Positions 40,419-46,611 of a stretch of DNA of 46,611 nucleotides are shown in pieces; the stretch's first letter is position 1; the number at the start of each line of letters is the position of its first letter. The notes under the pieces are model-generated. The model did not search any database. It was not told the DNA's origin and worked only from the letters and a program-made list of their open reading frames with translations. The DNA is from an uncultured Lachnospiraceae bacterium (GTDB lineage: Bacteria > Bacillota > Clostridia > Lachnospirales > Lachnospiraceae): positions 1-46,611 of the forward strand of contig CAJTMB010000027.1 in NCBI GenBank assembly GCA_910577105.1, written 5' to 3'. Both the position numbers and the translations under genes were made by a program.

Positions 40419-40602
40419 GCTTTTGTTTTTGCATTTTGGCATCCCCGGCGTGCATTTGATTCCATAAAGGACCGTGTAAAAACGCCGGTACTTGGAGGTT
40501 GTCTTTAAACCTCCTATGTACCACTGCGTTTTTACCCGAGCGGGAGCGCGTCCTGTTGGAACAAATGCACGCCGGGGATGCCAAAATGCAAAATGCGGAA
40601 AC
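40419..40602. repeat. Long palindromic element B (about 184 bp), family copy 2
   Basis: A perfect 32-bp inverted repeat (40427-40458 and 40562-40593) encloses a 103-nt core about 91% identical to that of element A. The outermost part of the left arm is decayed, while the right end (aaaatgcggaaac) matches element A except for one base. The loop-proximal stem is ggaggtt/aacctcc where A has agaggtt/aacctct, a paired change. It lies between the opp terminator and the trkA promoter. The open frame that runs through it into trkA is not coding. Confidence 0.9.
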
Positions 40603-40618
40603 TCTATGGATTCCGGGC

Positions 40619-40647
40619 TTGATTATTACAGGGAATGCAAGTATAAT
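40619..40647 (+). promoter_or_regulatory. trkA promoter
   Basis: TTGATT (40619-40624), a 17-nt spacer and a perfect TATAAT (40642-40647), 42 nt before the trkA start and 17 nt after element B. Confidence 0.7.
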
Positions 40648-40689
40648 AATCTGGTAATTTTCGGTACAAAGATTATTGAGGAGATTGTC

Positions 40690-42051
40690 ATGAAAATTGT
40701 CATTGTGGGTTGTGGGAATGTGGGAACAGCCCTTGCGGAACAGCTTTGCCGTGAAGAGCATAACATCACGGTTGTGGATGAAAAGGAAGAACTTGTCAGA
40801 AACATTGCCAATACATACGACATCATGGGAATAGTGGGAAACGGCGCCGTGTACAGCATACAGCAGGAAGCCGGAGTGGGGGAAGCGGACCTTCTGATTG
40901 CGGTGACGGGAAAGGATGAACTGAACCTGTTGTGCTGCCTGATTGCCAGAAAGGCAGGAGGCTGCCATACCATTGCAAGGGTGCGTAATCCCGTTTATTA
41001 CAGGGAGATTGCTTATATCAAAGAGGAACTGGGGCTTTCATTGGTTATCAATCCCGAATATGCGGTTGCAGCGGAGATGGCGAGGCTTTTGAAATTTCCT
41101 TCCGCTTTGAAAATAGATACTTTTTCCAAGGGCAGGATTGAATTGGTGAAATACCGTATCTGTGAGGATTCGGTGCTGTGTGATATGCAGCTTAAGGATG
41201 TTACAAGCCGGTTTAAAAGTGATATCTTGATTTGTGTGGTGGAGAGAGGGGACGAGATATACATTCCCGGAGGAAATTTTGCCTTACAGGCAAACGATAC
41301 CATTACCATTGTGGCTTCCTCGGCAAAGATTGCGGCGTTTTTCAAGAAACTGAAAGTACCCACCACCCGCGCAAAGGATGTATTGATTGTCGGCGGCGGG
41401 GAGACAACCTATTATCTTGCCAAACAACTGGTGGATATGGGAATTAAGGTTAAAATTATTGACAAATCCAAGGAGCGGTGCGAAGAATTAAGTGAACTGG
41501 TGCCGCAGGCTTTGATTATATGGGGGGATGGAACGGAGCGGGAGCTGCTTATGGAGGAGGGGCTTGCGCTTACAGAGGCTTTTGTTTCCATGACGAACTT
41601 TGATGAAGAAAATATTATGCTGTCCCTGTTTGCAAGGAGTCTTTCCAAAGCCAAAATTATTACCAGGCTGCACAGGATAGCATACGATGAGATTATAGAT
41701 AATATGGATTTGGGCAGTATTGTTTATCCCAAATATATTACGGCAGAGACCATTATTAAGTTTGTGCGGGCCATGCACAATTCCATGGAAAGCAATATCG
41801 AAACCTTGTACAGGCTGAATGACAACAGGGTGGAGGCATTGGAGTTTCTAATCAGGGAGGACTGTCCTCTTATCGGGATTCCTTTACAGGAATTGAAACT
41901 GAAGAAGAATTTACTGGTGTGCAGCATTAACCATAAGGGAAATATATCCACACCCGGCGGTCAAAGCATTATGCAGGTGGGGGATACGGTTGTAGTGGTG
42001 ACTACCATTACCGGATTTCACGATATCAAGGATATTCTGGAGAAGGATTAG
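40690..42051 (+). CDS. trkA: Trk potassium uptake regulatory subunit TrkA
   Basis: 453 residues in two similar halves, each an NAD-binding RCK domain plus an RCK-C domain. The first nucleotide fold is MKIVIVGCGNVGTALAEQL; the second reads VLIVGGGETTYYLAKQL, in which the third Gly of GxGxxG is replaced by Thr. Acidic ends of the second strands (VVDEKE, IIDKSK) are present. It sits in the cytoplasm and gates TrkH in response to nucleotides. ATG 40690 is preferred because GAGGAG lies just upstream and the Rossmann fold starts at once; the longer ORF from 40492 runs through element B. The trkH gene starts 4 nt after the stop. Confidence 0.94.
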   Translation: MKIVIVGCGNVGTALAEQLCREEHNITVVDEKEELVRNIANTYDIMGIVGNGAVYSIQQEAGVGEADLLIAVTGKDELNLLCCLIARKAGGCHTIARVRNPVYYREIAYIKEELGLSLVINPEYAVAAEMARLLKFPSALKIDTFSKGRIELVKYRICEDSVLCDMQLKDVTSRFKSDILICVVERGDEIYIPGGNFALQANDTITIVASSAKIAAFFKKLKVPTTRAKDVLIVGGGETTYYLAKQLVDMGIKVKIIDKSKERCEELSELVPQALIIWGDGTERELLMEEGLALTEAFVSMTNFDEENIMLSLFARSLSKAKIITRLHRIAYDEIIDNMDLGSIVYPKYITAETIIKFVRAMHNSMESNIETLYRLNDNRVEALEFLIREDCPLIGIPLQELKLKKNLLVCSINHKGNISTPGGQSIMQVGDTVVVVTTITGFHDIKDILEKD

Positions 42052-42055
42052 GATT

Positions 42056-43492
42056 ATGAATTATTCAATTATACGGTACATATTAGCCAGGGTACTGGAG
42101 TTTGCCGGGCTTTTCATGATGCTTCCTTTTCTGGTAGGTGTTATCTTTGGGGAGAGGCAGTGCTGGGCGTATCTGTTTGTGGCATCCGTCAGTCTGCTGG
42201 CAGGTTTTTTGGGAAAGCAGTTTAAGCCGAAAAGCAAAGTGTTTTTTGCAAAAGAGGGTTTTGTTACGGTATCCTTGAGCTGGCTGGTCCTCAGTCTGGT
42301 CGGTGCGGTTCCCTTTGTGCTCACCGGCGAGATTCCGTCCTATGTGGATGCGGTTTTTGAAACGGTTTCGGGACTCACCACTACAGGAGGAACCATTCTT
42401 GGGGATGTGGAGCATCTTGCGCGGTGTACGCAGTTTTGGCGGCTTTTTACACACTGGATAGGCGGAATGGGGGTTTTGGTGCTGATACTAGCCGTCCTGC
42501 CGCTCTCCGGCAGCTATAATATGCATTTGATGCGCGCGGAAAGTCCCGGACCGTCCGTCGGCAAACTGGTGCCGAAAGTAAAAAATACGGCGAGAATCCT
42601 GTATCAGATTTACATTGCCATAACTTTGCTGGAAATTGTGGCGCTGTTGATTGCAGGGCTTCCTCTTTATGATGCGGCTACGATGACCTTTTCCACTGTC
42701 GGAACGGGTGGATTTGGGCTGTTAAACAGCAGCGCTGCCGAATATTCCGTGGCAGTGCAGACGATTTTTATGGTTTTCATGGTGTTATGCGGCGTAAGCT
42801 TCAATATATATTACCTGTTTTTGGTCAAGAAGCCCAAAGAAGTGCTGCAAAGTGAGGAGTTGCGCACTTATCTGGGGATTATTGCGGTTTCTTCGCTTTT
42901 GGTGGGTTTCAATATAAGGGAAGGGTTTGCCGGTTTTGGAGAAGCGCTTTTCCATGGTGCGTTTCAGGTCATTTCCATTATGACTACAACAGGTTTTTCC
43001 ACCTGTGATTTTAACCTCTGGCCTGCATTCAGCAGGATGATTTTGTTTCTTCTGATGATTGTCGGAGCCTGTGCAGGAAGCACGGGGGGCGGTTTGAAAG
43101 TATCGAGGCTTGTTGTGCTTGCAAAAAGTGTTAAAAATGAGATTTCGGCGGTTATCCATCCGAGGAGTATCAAAAAAATGCATTTGGACGGCAGGGTGCT
43201 ATCCGAAAAGGTGATTCATTCCATTCGGGTTTATTTTGCAATCTATATGGGCATTTACCTGATGTCCGTGCTGCTTATCAGTCTGGACAACTTCAGTTTT
43301 GAAACCAATGCGTCAGCGGTGATGGCGATGTTCAACAATATCGGCCCCGGATTTGATATGGTAGGTCCCATGGGCAATTTTGCGGCTTTTTCCAATTTTT
43401 CCAAATGTGTTTTAATGTTTGACATGCTTGCCGGAAGGCTGGAACTGCTGCCCCTTTTGGTGGTATTTTCCATAAAGACATGGAAAAAATAA
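42056..43492 (+). CDS. trkH: Trk potassium uptake transmembrane subunit TrkH
   Basis: 478 residues with four repeats of membrane-pore loop-membrane. The four selectivity-filter loops read TTTGGTIL, STVGTGGFG, TTTGFST and NIGPGFD, each with the Gly that lines the K+ path. The filter and TrkA partner identify it as a TrkH/KtrB-type K+ channel-like transporter. It is translated 4 nt after trkA and ends in FSIKTWKK, the usual ending of this family. A new promoter for secG follows at once. Confidence 0.94.
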   Translation: MNYSIIRYILARVLEFAGLFMMLPFLVGVIFGERQCWAYLFVASVSLLAGFLGKQFKPKSKVFFAKEGFVTVSLSWLVLSLVGAVPFVLTGEIPSYVDAVFETVSGLTTTGGTILGDVEHLARCTQFWRLFTHWIGGMGVLVLILAVLPLSGSYNMHLMRAESPGPSVGKLVPKVKNTARILYQIYIAITLLEIVALLIAGLPLYDAATMTFSTVGTGGFGLLNSSAAEYSVAVQTIFMVFMVLCGVSFNIYYLFLVKKPKEVLQSEELRTYLGIIAVSSLLVGFNIREGFAGFGEALFHGAFQVISIMTTTGFSTCDFNLWPAFSRMILFLLMIVGACAGSTGGGLKVSRLVVLAKSVKNEISAVIHPRSIKKMHLDGRVLSEKVIHSIRVYFAIYMGIYLMSVLLISLDNFSFETNASAVMAMFNNIGPGFDMVGPMGNFAAFSNFSKCVLMFDMLAGRLELLPLLVVFSIKTWKK

Positions 43493-43500
43493 AAAATATG

Positions 43501-43529
43501 TTGTCAACACAGACATGCTGTGGTATAAT
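43501..43529 (+). promoter_or_regulatory. secG promoter
   Basis: TTGTCA (43501-43506), a 17-nt spacer and a perfect TATAAT (43524-43529), 56 nt before secG. Confidence 0.75.
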
Positions 43530-43585
43530 GAATTTCGATTGATTTATCATATTGAGTGAGAGATTACTTTCCCGGAGGTGTGATT

Positions 43586-43825
43586 ATGGGAGTTTTAAAA
43601 ACGATATTGACAGTTGTATTTATTATTATATGTATTGCACTTGTAGTGCTGGTGCTGATGCAGGAAGGAAAGTCCGCGGGACTTGGCGCCATCAGTGGGG
43701 CGGCTGAAACTTATTGGGGTAAAAATAAGGGACGTTCCATGGAGGGGCAGCTGGTAAAGATTACCAAGATATTGGCTGTATCTTTTATCCTCCTTGCGGT
43801 TATACTGAATCTTGGTGTATTTTAA
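43586..43825 (+). CDS. secG: Preprotein translocase subunit SecG
   Basis: 79 residues with two membrane segments (about 3-22 and 56-77) separated by the SecG signature LVLMQEGKSAGLGAISGAAETYWGKNKGRSMEG. (Given here as parts: LVLMQEGKSAGLGA, then SGAAETYWGKNKGR.) It belongs to the SecYEG channel in the cytoplasmic membrane. ATG 43586 has GGAGG 7 nt upstream; the open frame back to 43556 has no site. A terminator follows, so rnr may depend on readthrough or a weak promoter of its own. Confidence 0.94.
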   Translation: MGVLKTILTVVFIIICIALVVLVLMQEGKSAGLGAISGAAETYWGKNKGRSMEGQLVKITKILAVSFILLAVILNLGVF

Positions 43826-43838
43826 CAGGATGAAGATG

Positions 43839-43869
43839 AGAGCACTCTATAAAAAGAGTGCTCTTTTTT
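43839..43869 (+). terminator. Terminator after secG
   Basis: A perfect 10-bp stem (agagcactct / agagtgctct) followed by TTTTTT, 13 nt after the secG stop. Confidence 0.88.
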
Positions 43870-43930
43870 AACGGCTAAGAAAATGGATGCAGTATCGCAG
43901 GCACAGCTTGTGATATGTGGGAGCAGAGGT

Positions 43931-46138
43931 ATGAATAAGGAAATAGATGAAAAAAGGAAAAAAGTGATTTGTGATTTTGTGCAGGATGCGCTGTATGTTC
44001 CCATGAAGGAGAAGGAGATTGCCTTAATCCTCCAGGTGGAAAATGATGACAGACCGCAGTTGAAGCGGATTTTAGGCGAATTGGTAGCCGAGGGCAGACT
44101 GGCACAGACAGCAAAAGGAAAATATATCAAAGGAAGCGGAAAGCAGGCAACTCCCATTATCGGTACTTTTATCAGCCATGCAAAAGGATTTGGATTTGTG
44201 GAAGTGGAAGGGCAGGCGGAAGATTTTTTCATTCCCGCCGATGAAGTAAACGGAGCTTTTCATAAAGATAAGGTGGAGGTTGTGCTTTTGCCTGGAGGTG
44301 AGGGTAAGCGACAGGAAGCACGGATAGTCCGTATCGTGGAAAGAGGTTTGGAAAAGATTGTCGGAATTTATGAGAGTTCAAAGACATTCGGTTTTGTGAG
44401 ACCTGACAACAGTAAAGTGGCAAACGACATTTTTGTTCCCGTTGAGCGTTCTAAGGGAGCGGTTACAGGACATAAGGTGGTAGTGGAACTTACTGATTAC
44501 GGAAACGGGCAAAAAAAGCCGGAGGGCAAGGTGATTGAGATTCTCGGGCATGTAAATGACCCGGGTGTGGACATTCTGTCTATCGTGAAAGGTTATGAGC
44601 TGCCGATGGAATTTCCGGAAAAGGTCATGAACCAGGCGCAGAGGGTTGCCGGAGAGGTAAGCGAAGCGGATATGGGGGGCAGAAAGGATTTGCGGGATAT
44701 TGTCTGCGTGACAATCGACGGTGAAGATGCTAAAGATTTAGACGATGCGGTGAATGTTTCATACAATGAATCGGAGGAAACTTACCGGCTGGGTGTACAC
44801 ATTGCAGATGTCACCAACTATGTGCAGGAAAACTCTGCGCTTGACAGGGAGGCTTTAAAGAGAGGAACCAGCGTCTATCTGGTGGACCGTGTGATACCCA
44901 TGCTTCCCCATGCGCTGTCAAACGGTATCTGTTCCCTCAATGAGGGAGTGGACAGGCTGGCGTTAAGCTGCCTGATGACGATAGATAAGACGGGAAAAAT
45001 TAAGGATTATGAACTGGCAGAGTCCGTCATCCGGGTTAACAGGCGGATGACGTATACTTCCGTGAAAAAGATAATCGAGGACAAGGATGAGACGGAGAGG
45101 GAAACCTATAAAGAACTGGTCCCAATGTTTGATTTGATGGCGGAATTATCTGTAATTCTAAGAAACAGGCGGAAAAAACGCGGGGCCATCGGATTTGATT
45201 TTCCGGAAAGTAAAATCGTTCTGGACAGGGATGGCCATCCCCTTTCCATCATGCCGTATGAGCGCAATGCCGCAAATATGCTGATTGAAGATTTCATGCT
45301 TGCGGCCAATGAAACCGTAGCCCAGCATTTTTACTGGATGGAGGCTCCTTTTGTATACCGTGTGCATGACAAGCCGGATACGGAAAAAGTAAATCAGCTC
45401 AATGTTTTTATCAACAATCTCGGTTATTATATGAAATCCGTGGGAAGGAAGGACAGAAAGGTTTCCGACGAAGAAATACATCCCAAGGAAATCCAGAAAC
45501 TGCTTGATAAAATTGCCGGAACGCCGGAGGAGGCCATGGTGAGCAGGCTTGCCTTGCGCAGCATGAAGCAGGCTCGATACAGTACGGAGTGTACCGGGCA
45601 TTTTGGGCTTGCCTGTCAGTATTACTGTCATTTTACTTCTCCCATCAGACGGTATCCTGACTTACAAATCCACCGTATTATCAAGGAGCAGTTGCGCAGC
45701 AGGCTGAACGGGGAGCGAATGGAGCATTACAGGGGGATTTTAAACGAGGTGGCAAAGCATTCTTCCGAAACGGAACGCAGGGCGGAAGAAGCAGAGCGTG
45801 AAACAGATAAGCTGAAAAAGGTAGAATACATGGAGGAGCGTATCGGGAGTGAATTTACGGGAGTCATATCGGGCGTTACGGCATGGGGAATTTATGTGGA
45901 GCTTCCCAATACGGTCGAGGGCTTTCTGCATGTATCAAAACTGCCGGGAGATTACTTTCATTACAATGAAAACACATATGAAATGATTGGGGATACAACC
46001 GGACGCACGTACAGACTGGGGGAAGCTGTCCGTATCAGGGTTGCCGGCACGGACAGGTTTACCAAAACCATAGATTTTGATTTTGCGGAGGATTGGCAGG
46101 ATGAGCAGGGAAGCGCAGAAACTGGTGGCGAACAATAA
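43931..46138 (+). CDS. rnr: Ribonuclease R
   Basis: 735 residues. Processive 3'-5' exoribonuclease that works with SmpB and tmRNA in Firmicutes. Domains in order: winged-helix-like N-terminus (about 1-70), two cold-shock domains (GFGFVEVEGQAEDFFIP and TFGFVRPDNSKVANDIFVP), the RNB catalytic domain (DGEDAKDLDDAVNVS with the metal-binding Asp cluster; HYCHFTSPIRRYPDL-like block near 590) and a C-terminal S1 domain (GSEFTGVISGVTAWGIYVEL). ATG 43931 is preferred because GGGAG lies 7 nt upstream; 43883 has no good site. The smpB start overlaps its 3' end by 38 nt. Confidence 0.95.
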   Translation: MNKEIDEKRKKVICDFVQDALYVPMKEKEIALILQVENDDRPQLKRILGELVAEGRLAQTAKGKYIKGSGKQATPIIGTFISHAKGFGFVEVEGQAEDFFIPADEVNGAFHKDKVEVVLLPGGEGKRQEARIVRIVERGLEKIVGIYESSKTFGFVRPDNSKVANDIFVPVERSKGAVTGHKVVVELTDYGNGQKKPEGKVIEILGHVNDPGVDILSIVKGYELPMEFPEKVMNQAQRVAGEVSEADMGGRKDLRDIVCVTIDGEDAKDLDDAVNVSYNESEETYRLGVHIADVTNYVQENSALDREALKRGTSVYLVDRVIPMLPHALSNGICSLNEGVDRLALSCLMTIDKTGKIKDYELAESVIRVNRRMTYTSVKKIIEDKDETERETYKELVPMFDLMAELSVILRNRRKKRGAIGFDFPESKIVLDRDGHPLSIMPYERNAANMLIEDFMLAANETVAQHFYWMEAPFVYRVHDKPDTEKVNQLNVFINNLGYYMKSVGRKDRKVSDEEIHPKEIQKLLDKIAGTPEEAMVSRLALRSMKQARYSTECTGHFGLACQYYCHFTSPIRRYPDLQIHRIIKEQLRSRLNGERMEHYRGILNEVAKHSSETERRAEEAERETDKLKKVEYMEERIGSEFTGVISGVTAWGIYVELPNTVEGFLHVSKLPGDYFHYNENTYEMIGDTTGRTYRLGEAVRIRVAGTDRFTKTIDFDFAEDWQDEQGSAETGGEQ

Positions 46139-46568
46139 AAAAGCATATCATGATTACTTCATAGATGAAAATTATGAGGCAGGGCTGGTTCTGCACGGCA
46201 CGGAGGTAAAGTCCATGCGCATGGGCAAGTGCAGTATCAAAGAATCTTTTGTGCGGATTGAAAACAATGAAGTATGGGTCTACGGTATGCATATCAGTCC
46301 TTATGAAAAAGGTAATATATTTAACCGTGACCCATTAAGGCCCAAAAAGCTTTTGATGCATAAAGAGGAAATCCGTAAGCTTACGGGCAAGATTGCAGAA
46401 AAGGGGTTTACCCTGGTCCCCCTGCAGGTATATTTTAAGGATGGCAGGGCAAAAGTGGAGATTGGACTTGCGCGCGGTAAAAAACTATATGACAAGCGTC
46501 AGGATATTGCAAAAAAGGACCAGAGAAGAGAAGCAGAAAAAGAATTTAAAATAAAGAAGCTAGGGTAA
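46101..46568 (+). CDS. smpB: SsrA-binding protein SmpB
   Basis: 155 residues, the normal size. It brings tmRNA to stalled ribosomes. Family blocks: NNKKAYHDYFIDENYEAGLVL, HGTEVKSMRMGKCSIKESFV, HISPYEKGNIFNRDPLRPKKLL, VPLQVYFKDGRAKVEIGLARG and the tail GKKLYDKRQDIAKKD. (Each block is cited to locate the fold.) ATG 46101 follows GGAGG by 9 nt; the longer in-frame start at 46077 lies deeper in rnr. It overlaps rnr by 38 nt and is translationally coupled. The ssrA gene is often close to smpB, but the 43 bases left in the window show no tmRNA start. Confidence 0.95.
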   Translation: MSREAQKLVANNKKAYHDYFIDENYEAGLVLHGTEVKSMRMGKCSIKESFVRIENNEVWVYGMHISPYEKGNIFNRDPLRPKKLLMHKEEIRKLTGKIAEKGFTLVPLQVYFKDGRAKVEIGLARGKKLYDKRQDIAKKDQRREAEKEFKIKKLG

Positions 46569-46611
46569 AGTTTTTGTAGGAAAATAAAATAAATAGAAAG
46601 CACCTGATTCC

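Noticed and set aside
40492..40689. Possible 66-residue N-terminal extension of TrkA
   Set aside because: It runs through palindromic element B and the TATAAT promoter, and TrkA proteins begin at the MKIVIVG Rossmann strand.
46596..46611. Possible start of a third copy of the A/B element family at the window edge
   Set aside because: The last bases gcacctgattcc resemble gcatttgattcc of element B in 10 of 12 positions, but the outer arm before it does not match and the rest is outside the window; chance similarity cannot be excluded.
46569..46611. ssrA (tmRNA) gene expected near smpB
   Set aside because: The remaining 43 bases are AT-rich with no tmRNA 5' end; it may lie beyond the window.
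1..46611. CRISPR arrays, tRNA or rRNA genes, prophage or transposase genes
   Set aside because: I found no regularly spaced repeats, no cloverleaf-like sequences I could support, and no integrase or transposase ORF in the window.

Overview
The window looks like a chromosomal segment of a low-to-moderate GC Gram-positive anaerobe of the class Clostridia, most likely a Lachnospiraceae gut commensal. The reasons are AAAGGAGG-type ribosome binding sites, lipoprotein signal peptides ending in a C-G-[NKG] box, sugar ABC importers without their own ATPase, a YesN-type regulator, a secG-rnr-smpB order and 17-bp-spaced TTGNNN/TATAAT promoters. The assignment is by gene style only; no 16S or other marker lies in the window.

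Layout. (1) 1-3.9 kb: the 3' part of a sugar (CUT1-type) ABC importer (binding protein, two permeases), then a short YesN-like response regulator. (2) 3.9-5.9 kb, minus strand: nagB-nagA, amino-sugar catabolism. (3) 6-19 kb: an unusual envelope cluster of two transcription units with similar promoters. Unit 1 has a large lipoprotein and a CPBP membrane protease. Unit 2 has a second large lipoprotein, two CUT1-like permeases, a MacA/HlyD-like adaptor, a MacB periplasmic-core protein without its ABC and FtsX parts, and a third large lipoprotein. The three lipoproteins (about 766-828 aa) each join a probable beta-propeller to a type-1 solute-binding domain. (4) 18.9-25.5 kb, minus strand: YgjP-like metallopeptidase, thiN, a heterodimeric ABC exporter preceded by a 32-codon leader ORF and a hairpin terminator, and a cation diffusion facilitator. 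(5) 25.8-31 kb: gpmI, a GH3 glycosidase and eno as one apparent operon. (6) 31.2-40.4 kb: an oligopeptide-type ABC importer (oppABCDF) in which OppA, OppC, OppD and OppF are all much larger than usual, plus a small membrane protein. (7) 40.6-43.5 kb: trkA-trkH potassium uptake. (8) 43.5-46.6 kb: secG, rnr and smpB.

Three long palindromic elements sit between genes. Two (25569-25753 and 40419-40602) are copies of one family with a conserved 103-nt core and arms that differ between copies but stay self-complementary. The third (20329-20486) is built the same way but differs in sequence.

The strongest candidates for something undescribed are the propeller-SBP / CUT1 permease / MacA-MacB-core cluster, the covarying palindromic element family, the enlarged Opp transporter, and a BmrB-like attenuator in front of the ABC exporter. 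All function calls rest on reading motifs and context; no database search was possible.
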